Shown here one piece after another: positions 23,641 to 35,720 of a DNA stretch of 64,000 bases. The notes beneath the pieces were generated by a model that was given only the letters and a program-made list of their open reading frames with translations, did not search any database and was not told where the DNA came from. The stretch lies in assembly GCA_036874045.1 (NCBI GenBank), contig CM072337.1:22914001-22978000 (forward strand), given 5' to 3'. The position numbers and the translations under genes are program-made. Numbering within the stretch: the stretch's first letter is position 1; each line of letters begins with the position of its first letter. This DNA is from Cymodocea nodosa. Its lineage: Eukaryota; Streptophyta; Magnoliopsida; Alismatales; Cymodoceaceae.

Positions 23641-24240
23641 ATTTCTCTATTGTCTGTGATTTCAAGTAAGTTCAGGGGGTTGGCCACAATAGTTGCAACC
23701 AACATTATAAATGCGTACCTAGGGAGTCGCGCCCTAAGATCATCTCCGACATTCGAAGTTTCTCTGCCGCCGCAAGCTTTGGTCTCCGTTCGCACGTTCT
23801 GTGTTCTGTCCGATCGTAGCGTCTGCGGTTCCGGTGTTTTCTGCGAACGCACCTCCGGTCGTGACGTCATTGTTTCTGGTGGTGACAGCTCTAGCTGCAC
23901 GTAAGTAAGGAGCTTCCGGTCTTGGTGTTTCAAGGCTGTTGCAAGTGTGGGTGCAACAGTAGGGAGGCTTTGAAGTGCAGCAACGTTTCCTCACTTGTGA
24001 TCATTGGCTATTAGGTCTTTGGGTGTAGAGTTCTCTTTCGTTTGGGGTGGGATGTTGGACTTTAGAGATTCTTCCTTTGGACGGGCTGCTGGTCGGATTC
24101 AAAGGCGACTGGAAAAACCTACTTCAGTGGTGCAACTTGAAGACCAAAGTTCGCAGTGCTCCCAAGGACGAGTGATTGCTGGCCGAGGGGCGGAAACCAT
24201 TGTTTCTACATTGGGAGGTTGAATCTTAGCTTATCTATTT
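23641..24240. other. GC-richer island, unidentified
   Basis: About 0.6 kb of mixed composition embedded in AT-rich DNA. Short open frames exist on both strands (84 codons on plus, 105 on minus), but neither shows a domain. It could be an LTR, a LINE 5' UTR or a transcribed leader. The sequence after it is T- and G-rich up to about 24,740. Confidence 0.3.
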
Positions 24241-25497
24241 AGTTATTTCAGCTGTAGATAGTTTAGTTTAGTTTAGTTTAGTTTAGTAGAGTAATTGTAA
24301 TTTTGCTTCACTAGTTTAGCTTAATGTTTTGGCATTATTTCTGCTTTGTTCCTGAGCATTACTATCCTTGTATTGCGGTTTGAATGATCCTTGTGAATGT
24401 TGTAAATGCTTGTTAAATACATTTGTATTCATTTTTGTTATGCAATGTGTTTGTGAGGTTTTTGGGTCTGTGTTGATGCTTTTGTGGGATGTGTTTGTGT
24501 CCATTCTTTCGAATAGCCTTCGCCAGCATTTTTCTTGAGTTCTTTTAATTGCAAGTTGTGGAGAAAGATTTCTGGAGTATTTCAGGTGTGAGTTTGGTGA
24601 TATTTGGTGCTTATTGCAGTGACTTGGAAGTGGGATACTTTTCTCCTTTGGCTCATTGTTGCCCCACATTTTCCCTTGCTCCTTTTAGTCACCATTTACT
24701 CTTCGTAGTTGCTAATGTGTTGTTTCCATTGGAATTTCCTTTGATCGGATTCTAATTTGTATAATACGATTCATATTTATCGACATATTTCATTGAACAT
24801 CATGTATTTGCAATTATATTTAAAATTTAAAATTTCATATATCCAACATTATAGACAATTTATTCAAGAAGAAATGCTATCTTATATAAAATTTGCATCG
24901 TGGTATAAAAAAAAGTTACGACTTATATTTTTGTTCTGTATGTTCTAACTTATAAAAGTCGTTACATTCAAGTAGTTTATTCGTCTTAACAAAATTAAAT
25001 AAAATAAATATTATAATAAAATAAGGGTAGTCATATATGTCAGGTCTACTGTAAAGTACATGATCAATGAAAACAAGATATTATAACCATGACACTCAAA
25101 AAAGCAATCATTATTTTTTACTACATTTACTACTAGTACATCATTTAAGGTTTTGTAATTACTTGCATGTCATATGATCGTTCCTTTGCTTGACAATAGC
25201 CATGCTAATGTTTAAAGAATGCAAAATCAAGCATCTACTTTTTTGGCCTTATCGTCTGCATTGAGTAGGGACGTCACATCTAATTTACCCATGTGTATAG
25301 CCGACAAAATTGATGTTATGAGCAATAATGCATTTTTCTACCAACATTGTGGCACACTTCACTTTTAATTGTTTAGACATGTAATTAAATAATATGAATC
25401 ATTTTTTGGAGACATGCATCCACACCATCATAGTTTTCATTACGTAATTAGACATGCATCAGATATTTAAGTATTGCAATTTTTGTAATTCTTTCAG
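24241..25497. other. T/G-rich then AT-rich intergenic
   Basis: 24,241-24,740 is noticeably T- and G-rich, and the rest is AT-rich. It contains (GTTTA)5 at 24,261-24,287. No supported gene. Confidence 0.4.
24261..24287 (+). repeat. (GTTTA)5 microsatellite
   Basis: Five tandem GTTTA units. The unit is pentameric and is not the plant telomere heptamer TTTAGGG. Confidence 0.9.
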
Positions 25498-27020
25498 ATG
25501 TATTTTATCATCATTGTGAATCTTATTATCAAATATGTTTTCCATATGTTTTTATTTCTTATTTGCATTCAAATATCTACATCCAACATGATTTCTATGC
25601 TTCTGATGAAAATTGTGTGGCAGGAGATGGAAAATAGGGGGCGGAAACCACATACCGTCTTCCTTCTCTTACGAGAGAATCGATTGTAATGACCGTGCGT
25701 CCAACTGATTTATACTTTCTGCTCTAATTTCATGATTGATTCTCAACACACATGTCTAGATTTGCCCCTTTCTCTTCTCTTACGCCAGTCAACATCCATT
25801 GACAGAGCTCCTCTTCCTTCTCCTCCCTGCATGAAATAGGGTACACGGTCAGACCGATGGATGGACCTAAGTGGTGCACAAACGAAAACGTCATCGATGG
25901 CCTTCTCAGGTACGGCAAAAGGGTTTCCGCTTGGAGGAGGTTCAAAGTAAATAATTGAAATTGATGCATTAGCAAATATAAGAATTTTTCTATATATGAA
26001 AAATACATAAAAAAAGATAAATATAATTTAAACAATGTGAAACTAAACTCACAACACATATAACTTTAAGTAGAGCAAAATAAGTGTCATCAAACTTTTT
26101 TTTTGGCTAAAGTAAAATATCAAAACTAGTGTCAATTTGACCAAACTATATATGCAATTCGATGGAATTGTTAGATTTATATAAGCATTTGGATTAGATG
26201 GATATACATATATGCATGGGTTAATTCCTATAAATATATTGTGATTCTCTCGATAAATGATAATTTTTAATTTTTCTCCACTCTAGTCGGTCATATAGCC
26301 TTCAAACCACTACCAACCATTGATTGCTCTCGCCTCATCGGCCTATTGTCATTATTATAGCTAGAGATGCCAACCTCACCAGGAGAAAGCGCCAATGCCG
26401 ACACTTTTGAGTAGCGCTAGCATGAACCATATATATATATATATATATATGTATTTATTTGATTTTTTTCATCTTACAAAAGAAGAATTAATATTTTGAA
26501 TTTGAAAAGACACAAAAATACTTTCATTAATTATCAAAGAAACGAGTCATGTGAATTTTTTACTCAGCTCATATATTGATTAACCAGAAATGGGGGCGAT
26601 CTTGTTGATGATGGTGGCATGTGAGTCAGTGCAGTGCAGGATCTTTGATCTAATTATCAGTAATATGATAATATTGAATCTATTTTCGATAGATCATCAA
26701 ATCTTAGTTATAGTATCTACATATATGTCACCAACATTGCTTTTTTTGGATGCATTAATTGCAAAGGAGTGGATGCCGAATTAAAATTTAAGCAAAACAA
26801 AAACATGTAGGTTCTTAAAATCAAATATTGCATGCTGATCTCAGAAAAAGCAAGCTTTTAGGTGCACGGTACGTAAGCATGAATAGACAAGCTAGCTAGT
26901 CGAAGAGCACACTTGTGATATCCAGCTACTTAATTAATTACGATGTAGGCGATGACGATAATGAACATTTTGAGAGAAAGTGAGACCGCAGACGTGTCAT
27001 GAGTTAGGATTTGGAAGCGG
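25498..27020. other. Intergenic with short open frames only
   Basis: AT-rich DNA. The open frames here are under 110 codons and have no recognised domain. It contains an (AT)11 microsatellite at 26,429-26,450. Confidence 0.45.
26429..26450 (+). repeat. (AT)11 microsatellite
   Basis: Uninterrupted AT dinucleotides. Confidence 0.95.
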
Positions 27021-27124
27021 CCATCACCCACTGCCTTGACGTAAGGTCGGATGTCTTGATTCTCCGTCCCCGGCACGGCTGACCGTCCTCTTTCCTTCCA
27101 GGTCATGCATACATGTGCATGGAC

Positions 27125-27149
27125 GAGAGAGAGAGAGAGAGAGAGAGAG
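27125..27149 (+). repeat. (GA)12 microsatellite
   Basis: Uninterrupted GA dinucleotides beside a 76-bp tandem duplication. Confidence 0.95.
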
Positions 27150-27270
27150 GAGGAAAGCAACAATTCCCCTTGGATGGGCTGAAACTACAGGAATCCGTGT
27201 AAGAGCAGCAGCAGCCAGACAGAAGAGCAACAAAGTATGCGAAAGTTGCGGACAATGATTCCGCGTCAGG

Positions 27271-27422
27271 ACGTCGACCTTATGGTCGTGAACCTCAAAT
27301 CGTGGCTTCCTTTCGACCATAAATTCAAACGTTTGGTTTTCATGATACGTCGACCTTAAGGTCGTCACCCTCAAATCGTGGCTTCCTTTCTGCCACAAAT
27401 TCCAATATCTGATTTTCATCTC
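27271..27422. repeat. Tandem duplication, two 76-bp units
   Basis: The unit at 27,271-27,346 and the unit at 27,347-27,422 both begin ACGTCGACCTTA, share CTCAAATCGTGGCTTCCTTT, and end in a GATTTTCAT- or GGTTTTCAT-like stretch. They differ at roughly a dozen positions. In the second unit CGACCTTAAGGTCG (27,351-27,364) is a perfect 14-bp palindrome; in the first it has one mismatch. A minus-strand open frame of about 150 codons crosses the repeat but lacks an ATG at its head, so I do not call it a gene. Confidence 0.85.
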
Positions 27423-28993
27423 TTTACTCAAATACACAACCATTTGATATTCCGCTTCAACCTTCCCGTCCACTTTCACGGGGTTTTTCGAAACCAACTT
27501 TTTTATTTTGGGTATTTTATTTTATGAATAATAACCAGCGAATTTTGATTTTTCATTGATTCAAAAGAGTAGAGGAAGGAAAGAAGTGAAGGCTCGTCAC
27601 TGAATCAAATCTCGTTAGAGAAATTTTCATATTGACGACGGATGTATATATATATGTAAACGGTTCGCTGTTATCACGTACGCAATACATCGGTTTTCGT
27701 AAACATAAATCTTTATATTTAATCATAAGAAAATAATTTCTTCAATGGTAAAAGTTATTTTGTACATAATTTCGTAATTAATTTATATTTAATTATCATA
27801 ATTTACTGAAGTAACATAATTACGTTATGTTACAAGTAACATTACTGTAACTCCACGAGATGCTCGATCTATCTCTGTCTCTCCCACACAAACCTCCTCA
27901 TATTCCAACGCCTAACTTGTTTAGGAATTTTCAGCTCGACACCTCTGTCCCTAGGCCTTAAAAACTAAAATTCTATGATCAATATTAAACTAACGATCAT
28001 AATATTAAAAATATCTGAAATTTTATTAATCAAAAATTAAATAAATAATCATAGTCACCTTCTATGATCATAATCCTTCGGCTCTCTTTTTTCAACAGAC
28101 CTTTACAGAAATTTTGGCATATAGTGACGGACTTTGTCGTGGAATCATTAAGTGGTTAGGGAATAGGAAGGCATTGTCGATAGCGATCACAATCTTGCTT
28201 GCTGCACAAAAACATCAAGCGGTACTCTTCTGAAGATTAACGTATACATTTTGTAAAACATACCCTCCATATCAAAAAAAGAAAAGTGGTTTAATTATAC
28301 AATGGTCGGTCCTTATCAATCAAGTCCGTAATCTTCTCTGACCTAATTTGAATTGTGCTCAAATTTAATTAATGGCCCATATTCAAACATTAATAAAATT
28401 TTATTGTTGGTAGTATTACGTACGTAACATAAATTATACGAGAAACTGAAGAAAAAAATTGCTCTATCCTTACGAATTTATCAAACAACATAATATAATA
28501 ATTCATTAATAATATTCGAGCGAAAATACAAGCAATCTTAACTTATCTTTTTTTTTTAAAAAATATTATTATATTAATATAATCAAATTAAAATTTGTGT
28601 TATATTAAAACAAAATCCTTTTTCCTTTTTCCTTTTTCCTTTTCCTATGGTCAGTGCGCTTGATTGGCGATAATCATTCGTAATATCTTGGACCAATTAC
28701 CACTGTTCAATTATTTCGCTCATCTCATCTATTTATTTTGGTTTGGAACGTCATAAAAATTAAGAAGCGACGTAAAGTTATCAACCAAGTGTATAAGAGA
28801 AGCGAACTGATAGACATTTGAGTTGCTTCATCACCAGCCACATTCCTCCTTCCTCCCTCCTCCTCCTCCTCCACACATCGCCACCACCCTTTCTGCCTGT
28901 TTGTCACAGTCACCTCTTTCCCAACTAACGCCGCCCCCACTTCCCTTGACGACCCAATCCCTAAACAGAAGCAACTTCTCGATCTTCTTTCCC
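27423..28993. promoter_or_regulatory. 5' flank of the F-box gene
   Basis: AT-rich upstream region, becoming C/T-rich over the last 170 bp before the start codon at 28,994, as expected for a plant 5' UTR. The frame stays open upstream to about 28,823 but contains no ATG there. TATA-like sequences occur near 28,729 and 28,791; I cannot choose between them. Confidence 0.4.
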
Positions 28994-30034
28994 ATGTCGA
29001 CCACCGTCACCTCTACGACAGCTGCGACGACCGCCTCCTCCTCCTCCTCCCCGTTCTCCATTCTCTCAGACGACATCCTTCTCGGTATCTTCGTAAAGCT
29101 AGAGAGCGACCCCGGGGACTGGGCGCGGCTCGCGTGCGTCTCCGCCCGTTTTTCTGCTCTGATCCGCCAAGTCTGCTGCAGGAACAAATGCTTCGATTCC
29201 GCTCCTTCCGTCCTCTCCGATCTCCTCTCCACGGCCGACCACCCTCCCGGCGGGTGGTCGACCTTCCACAAGCTGTGTGTTTGCTGCCCCGGGTTGCTCC
29301 ATTCCGGCGTTCTTCTTGAAAATTCCGATTTCGGCCTCGAGCGCGACATCAGTTCCGATGAGAGCTATTGGCAAGCCTCGTCCTCGATTAATAATACGAC
29401 GGTTAATTCCTCGGCCACTGCTTCTACTCCTCCTCCACCTCATGACAATGTTCCGGCGGCACCTTCTGACTGCAGTTGGTCTGTCTTCGACGATCTCTAC
29501 TTGGACGCCGTCTACGACGCGTCCGAGGTGGACACGGCTGCATTAATATTGCACGAAACAGAGAGAGAGCCCGGAGAGGCGACGGGCGATGTCGGGGGCC
29601 TGGAATTCTCGGAGACGCCGAAGGAGGGCCGCGGCGGGACCGTCGGGGTGCACCCGGGGGCCGGAGCGTGGAATCTAAGCCGAGAGCAGGGGAACAAACT
29701 GCTGGCCAGCAGATTCAAAGAAGACTGCTTGTACATATGCGAATGGCCAGGGTGCGTTCACAGGGAGGAGAAGCGCACCTACATGCTGTTCCGGGGGGTG
29801 TTCAAGAACTTCAAGCGGTCAAGGGTGTTGAGGACGATCAACGACGGCAACCGAGGGAAGATCGACCTGGAGTGTGCCTTCTGCGAGTGCAGGGAGACGT
29901 GGGACCTCCACTCCGCTTTCTGCCTGAGGAGGGTGTTCGGGTACCACGACGACGGCGAGCCGGTGGTCAGAGCTTTCGTTTGCGAGAATGGCCACGTGTC
30001 GGGGGCGTGGACGGACCGGCCCATGTACGCTTGA
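28994..30034 (+). CDS. EDL3: EID1-like F-box protein, intronless
   Basis: This is a 346-aa F-box protein of the EID1/EDL family, substrate adaptors of SCF ubiquitin ligases. In Arabidopsis EID1 acts in phytochrome A signalling and EDL3 in ABA responses. Domains: a Ser/Thr/Ala-rich leader, then the F-box at about residues 21-65 (FSILSDDILLGIFVKL, WARLACVSARFSALI). Next is the family-specific GGWSTFHKLCVCCPGLLH and VLLENSDFGLERD. The C-terminal half is nearly invariant in the family: LLASRFKEDCLYICEWPGC, FRGVFKNFKRSRVLRTINDG, CAFCECRETWDLHSAFCLRR and ENGHVSGAWTDRP. The start is the first ATG in frame. The gene is GC-rich and has no intron, as in its relatives. It looks intact. EDL3 rather than EDL1/2 is a best guess from overall likeness. 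Confidence 0.93.
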   Translation: MSTTVTSTTAATTASSSSSPFSILSDDILLGIFVKLESDPGDWARLACVSARFSALIRQVCCRNKCFDSAPSVLSDLLSTADHPPGGWSTFHKLCVCCPGLLHSGVLLENSDFGLERDISSDESYWQASSSINNTTVNSSATASTPPPPHDNVPAAPSDCSWSVFDDLYLDAVYDASEVDTAALILHETEREPGEATGDVGGLEFSETPKEGRGGTVGVHPGAGAWNLSREQGNKLLASRFKEDCLYICEWPGCVHREEKRTYMLFRGVFKNFKRSRVLRTINDGNRGKIDLECAFCECRETWDLHSAFCLRRVFGYHDDGEPVVRAFVCENGHVSGAWTDRPMYA

Positions 30035-30955
30035 ACTCTGCATTAATCCTCCGTTCCGCCCCTTTCCGGCGGCGGCGGCGAAATATCCTTTCCTTGTTAA
30101 TTACCTACCACCAACCATCCTGCGTCATTTGTGCGCCGTGGCAGCGTTGCTACCTCCACCCATGGTTCGCTTTCAATTCCTCCACGTATTTGTTGTTTTC
30201 CTTATAATCTGAATGCATGTGTCTCTCATAAGGCTTTGTCTGATATATATGGATTACGATCCAGGAGTTTGTTTGACGTGATTGAAATAATGCATATATG
30301 CATTCTCGATTACAGCAATAATAATATATAAATATTGACAATCTAATACTTGAAGATACATAGATCATGAGATTTTATATTTTACAACTAGCTAGGATTT
30401 ACTTATTAATGAAGAGTCTCCAGCGATAATCCTTTCGTCCCTCCTTAATTATCTCTGGATTTTTTTTTTACTTAATTATTTTTATCTCTGTGTGGTGTAG
30501 AGTACGTGCAGATTCACCGACAACGACCAAACGTCTCTATCATTTATTTCATTCTTTTCCCGAGTGGATTAACTTTACATTAGCTAATTTTTTATTATTA
30601 CTTTCCTCTACTTCTTGCAAATAGATAGATAAGAGATGGGAAGAAATGATATAAATTTTATCACTGGAACGTTATAAATATATGATGAAATTTTTATTTC
30701 AATTGAATAAGTATTGCTTCTTAATCTAAAATAAATGATATAATTCGTCCATTTTTGTTTAATATCAATCACTGATTTTCAATAAAAAAATGAAATTAAA
30801 TATTACTCAGATCCAATTAAAATTTGTTACATAATAGACTGCAATATATAATTAACGACAACAACGATCTCAATCATAATCTTACTACACGATGTAAATT
30901 TCATAAATCATTTTCTTTCATATATTTTTTATATATATAGTCAAATTATATAAAT
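30035..30955. other. 3' flank of the F-box gene
   Basis: 3' UTR and then AT-rich intergenic DNA. No further coding signal. Confidence 0.5.
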
Positions 30956-31370
30956 TTAAATCTATTTCTTATGATTTCTAACTAAATAGTTTTAGGTGGA
31001 CTTCTAATAATCTCAATCTTTTAATTTTATTTTCATTAATTAATTCTCCTATCCTAATTGATGTATTCTTAGGTCTCTCTTAAAAATATTACTAAATCAC
31101 CTAAACCAATTTTCTTTTATCTTATTTTAAATTAATGCAACTACTACTCTATATCTAATAAAATCATTCTTTAGTTTATCTCTTATGATATTACTACTCA
31201 TCTATTTAAGCATACACATCACAATAATACTAATTTTTTGTGTATGGTCAGACCATATAGCTTAATATTTTAGGCTATAAAGTATAGTTGGATGAATAAC
31301 AAATTTATAGAATTTTTGTTTTAATTTTTAGAGTATTTTCATATCACATAACACTTTAACTTCCAAATGA
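30956..31370 (-). mobile_element. RTE-type LINE, 3' coding segment
   Basis: On the minus strand, broken frames read KFYKFVIHPTILYSLKYYAI, MCMLK-MSSNIIRDKLKNDF (with a stop) and IKENWFR-FSNIFKRDLR. These are degraded forms of the conserved C-terminal block of plant RTE LINEs (FYRTAIRPA, EMRMLRWM, ENRLRWFGH in intact relatives). It appears to be the distal part of the same element as 32,830-33,520. Confidence 0.75.
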
Positions 31371-32829
31371 GAAATCGATTTACATTAAAATTAGTGTTGG
31401 AAAGGTATTTCATTAAGCTATCTCATTCCATTAATCAAAATACTGAAAACAATCCAAAAATATAGCAAATTTTAGAAGAATAAGAACATTATAAAGTGTA
31501 CTCAACCAGAATTCTACTACAACAACCTATCTTTCAAAAAAATGCATCTTTGACTACAAAGTTTGGAAAACTTTGAAATTTCAATAGGAGCAAACTAATA
31601 TAGTGAACAATCCACAAAAAATGCTACCATGCCACAGAGTTGCAGATTTCACTGCAGTTCAGATTTACATAAACAATTCTACAGAAACAAAACCATCAAC
31701 ATCCCTGACTTCAACAAGCAATTGTAAAATTCACAAAACTTGGATTGTAATAAAATTTCAACATAAAGTCCTCAAGATATCACACTTCCACAGAAAAATA
31801 CCAATAAAAATTGAGACATTCAATAAACCATTCGAATAAGTTCATTTCAATGGTAGATTTTCTACTCTACCTACAAATCTACTTCACGTGATCTGCCTTG
31901 TGTTAACTCTTCAATATCCATTTTTTTAAGGATAGTAAAGCATGAAACTTGCTAAAATACAAGGCTTAACATTCACCAAATCACATTCAATATTCATCCA
32001 GTAAAAAATCATTGATAACAGTTCATAAAGAGTACATAACATTAAAAACAAAAGGTTTATACATTCAAGTTGATAAAGTTAACATAAACAAGTGTAAAAA
32101 CAAGATAAATGGAAAACTACAACTAAAACTAACCTAATGATATAAAAAATGGATAATAAACAGAAGAGAGATTGTCTTCACTCAAAATAACTTGAAAAAC
32201 CGAAAGAGAAGCCGGTTGTGTAGCAACCACGCCTCTCTCACCAAGAGACTACATTTTCAGCCCTTGTACTTGCCAAAAGGTGCATCCCAAGAACCCTCCA
32301 AGCTATGCAAACCACATTGCAACAAGTTCAAGCCTCCCATGGTGATGTCTAGGTGCCTGTCGTCGACTCCACTGAAAGCAATTGTTGCTCCTCTAAGCAA
32401 ATGATTGGAAGACCGGTGGGAGAGTAGAAGATGGGTGGAGAATGTGGAATACCTAGATAGCTAACGAGAGAAGAGGAGGAGAAGATAAAAATGAGAGAGG
32501 AGGAGTTCATTGAATACTTACGACTATTTTATAAGGTGGACATTTCATGGCCCTAAATATTTCTTCATTTCATTTTTACCTCTTGTTCAATGAGTATCCT
32601 TGAAATCTTAAGTTTTCTTCTTCTTCTTTTGATCTTCTTTTGCCTTCAACTCAAGTAACATTCATTTGCTTCATTTTTTTCTTTATTTCCTTCTCTTTTC
32701 TTAATTTTCTTCTTTCCTATGTTTTTCTCAAATTCCTACAAAATAATGCATAAAAGTACCTTTGTGATGCACAAAATTACATAAATAGTACCTATAATAT
32801 TTAAACTTTTAATTCCAAATAGGTATAAA
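31371..32829. mobile_element. Insertion splitting the RTE LINE, family unknown
   Basis: About 1.4 kb of sequence unlike RTE separates the RT domain from the C-terminal block of one RTE copy. It includes a moderately GC-rich segment (32,190-32,520) with a 70-codon plus frame and a purine-rich stretch. Neither a transposase nor terminal repeats were recognised. It may be a non-autonomous element, or the gap may reflect two unrelated RTE fragments. Confidence 0.4.
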
Positions 32830-33520
32830 CCTATTTATTAGAAATTCTTTAGTTTCTTCTCTTGTAGTTTTAAACATTAATAGTTATTTTTTTATACATA
32901 CTCTTTATAATGTCAATATATCCAATGGATACTCTTTTTCTTTTTAAAATTGACCATAATAACTTTTAAGGTGTTATGTCATAAGTTTTTTCTAAATCAA
33001 TGAAAACTATATAAACTAGTATTAATTATGTCATAATAACATCTAAGTTTTTTTCTCAATTTTAAAGTTTTCTATTAGTTGTCTAAGTAAAATGAATAGC
33101 TTTCATTGTTGACCTACTTGGTATAAACTTAAATTGATTTTCTATAATTTAAGTTGCATCTCTCAGTCATTATTCAATTACCTTTCTCATAAATTCATAG
33201 TATGATTCATTAACTTAATATCATGATAATTATTATAATTTTGTATTCTACCTTATCTTTACATATATATACTAAAGAACTATATCCCATTCATCTAGAA
33301 TTTTCTTTATCTTGAAAATTATAATAAAAAGTTTAGTTAACCACTTAATCTATGTTTCACTTGTAAACTTTAAGGAATTAATAGAATACCATTATCTCCA
33401 ATAATTATCTCACTTTTCATTTTCTTAGTGACTCATTCTACCACTAAAACATTAATTCTTTTAAATAAGTATAGTTTATATCCTCCGTAATGTTACATAA
33501 ATTTTACATGGTAGATTTAC
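32830..33520 (-). mobile_element. RTE-type LINE, reverse transcriptase segment
   Basis: On the minus strand, ENQFKFIPSRSTMKAIHFT and VFIDLEKTYDITP followed by LLWSILKRKRVSIGYIDIIK match the RTE reverse transcriptase (NQFGF.PGRST and DLEKAYD blocks in intact copies). Stops interrupt the frame. The sequence ends abruptly near 32,830. Confidence 0.8.
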
Positions 33521-34850
33521 CCAAAAAATTTGGTAAAATACCTACACTATCTATTTTTTAAAATATTTTATTTTCTTTTACTGAAAATATATCATTCTTG
33601 CCTTTTATTTCTTAATTTAAATCTCTAAATTTTTTACTACAATATAATTAAATAATTATGTAGATAAATTTTAAAATTAATAATAAAATAACTTCAAAAA
33701 TTATGTGCCACCAGTCCGGTGTCACCTACGGTTTACCGTAACCAAAAAAGCAACAGTTTACTATTTTTGGAAATTCCTGTTGCTCCCCACTTTGTGGAGC
33801 CCACCTCATTACAAACCAACGAACGTGCAATGGCTAACGTGACGTGCATGCATGCCATTCGTCACGAAAAGAGAACACTGATTCGTCAGGACGAAAAGTT
33901 AAAAAAAGGAACGAAAGTTTACGTCACATCCAATCAATTTCGACCGTTTATCTTTAATATTTAAATAATAAACCTATAATTTTTTGGTAACGAACGAGGT
34001 ACTCAGATTTTTCATGATAATGCGATAAATAACGAGGTACTTAGATTAAAGAAATTAAAAAAAAACTACAATTACAAATAAGTCCACAAAAATTACGATA
34101 ACAAACAAACAAGTCCACAAAGATTACAATACAAGTACAGTTTGTTTATATATCAACCTCTTTTAGCAAGTTTTCCTTTATTAGAAGATTATCGTGTAGG
34201 TGTCTTAAGCTTCTAAATTTGTTTGTTGAGGCCAAGTCTTAACCATCATCCACAATATTTAAATAGTAAGATCTAACATTGTAAATACTATTAGGAGAAA
34301 GATACCAAGAGATAGATATTATCGAGAAAATTGATATTTTCTGGGGGATTGCATTTCAGGTCGATTAGCATGGTTTTGTTTTTTTAATCTGCGATTTCTT
34401 ACGTTTTGTGTTATCGCGCAATCGATCAAGAAGGAAATCACAAATAGGGTCGCCAAGAAATGATATGTTCGGAATGGTAACTTGTTATTTTGCGAAACAA
34501 TCAGGTTTGCATTGCAAGTAGATGTTTACCAGTTTGTTAAATATATCAATGTATTTTGTGAAAATGACTGTTACATGTTGCGTAATAATCTTCTTTAATT
34601 TGTGAAATAATTTGCCCTCTTTGAAAACCGATCGCCGCCTCTAGGCATAGGCCACGGGCAAGGGCACCTGCGTCCTTGCGTGTAAAATGACGTAATTAAA
34701 TAGATAATAATATAGTTATAAAATCACAATTGGATAAAAGGAGTCGCATACTTATCACATTTAAATTAAACTTTGATAACAATATCAACCTTTTTATTTG
34801 TATTCAAATTTTCTAACCAAAACAAAATAAGACTTTGAATGTATCTATGA
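33521..34850. other. Intergenic
   Basis: AT-rich. A short stretch at 33,715-33,930 is less AT-rich but shows no domain. A small direct repeat (ACGAGGTACT) occurs at about 33,995 and 34,033. Confidence 0.45.
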
Positions 34851-34879
34851 GTGCATAAAAACCTTATAAAAATAAATAT

Positions 34880-35720
34880 TTATTGGTAGACAAGTAGCTT
34901 CGCCAGGTCCATTTTAATAGGTAGAAAAGTTTTTCCTAGATATGGGAAAAATGAAAATCTCTGGCCTGCCAGGTCCGTCGAATCTCCAGGCTGGGCCCAG
35001 AATCCAGGTCCATTGAGGCCCGCACCCTACTCCCAATTTCGACCCAGAGCGGGCTACGATAAGACCCAAGTCTGGAAGGTCCACAAATATTCTTTTTTTT
35101 TAAAAAAAAGGTTGGGGCAACCTCTAGTGAGTGAGTAAGCTTACAAATAGAAAAAAATATTAAAAAAAAACTACTATTGAATTTTAAAATATATTTAGAA
35201 TGTGAATTTGCATTTAATAGTATAGAAATAGAAAATTTAGATATTTTAAATTGGTGGCTGCAAGTTCTTCAAGATTTCCTATAGTTTCTAGAATAACTAA
35301 AGATCTACTAACTATTCCGATGTCTAATATGGTGTTGGATTCAAGTGGTAGGTTGGTGAGTGAAAAAAGAACAAATTTGTCTATTAAGTCTGTTGAGGCG
35401 TCGATTTGTCTAAAACATTAATATAATGCGTTGGGTTGTCACAACTATCTTAACTTGAATGATGACACAGAAGAAGAAAATACATTGTCTCTATCTATCA
35501 ACACCCACAAATCTTTCTCAACTCGGAATAAATAAATATATTATTACAATAAATAAATGTATTTTTGTACAAACATATATAGCAACCATTAAAAAAACCT
35601 TGTTCCTGGCCTCTGGCCCAGCCCGAGAGCGCCCCAAGCCTCGGGTCCATCCGGTCTGGTCCCGAAATGGTTCGGGGCTCGCACAGTTGAAGTTCTACGT
35701 AAGAATTCTAACAGTACGTT
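34880..35720 (+). mobile_element. hAT transposon relic
   Basis: The plus strand at about 35,200-35,430 carries the C-terminal dimerisation region of a hAT (Ac/RICESLEEPER-like) transposase in broken form: NLDILNWWLQV, then a Pro-Ile stretch, KDLLTIP-like and SSGRLVSEKRTNLSIKSVE. GC-rich segments with GGGCCCAG and GGCCTGG motifs flank it at about 34,960-35,070 and 35,610-35,700, as is common near hAT ends. Exact termini and an 8-bp target duplication were not established. Confidence 0.65.

Noticed and set aside
24261-24287. Interstitial telomere repeat
   Set aside because: The unit is GTTTA (5 bp), not the plant TTTAGGG heptamer.
27024-27497. 157-codon minus-strand open frame
   Set aside because: It starts with TTG, runs through a GA microsatellite and a tandem duplication, and shows no domain.
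28823-28993. N-terminal extension of the F-box protein by 57 codons
   Set aside because: The upstream open frame starts with TTG, not ATG; the first ATG is 28,994. The extension is Pro/Ser-rich, as expected from a C-rich 5' UTR.
29476-30207. A 243-codon plus-strand open frame, and several minus-strand frames over 28,831-30,043
   Set aside because: All are shadows of the GC-rich EID1-like F-box gene in other frames, without any domain.
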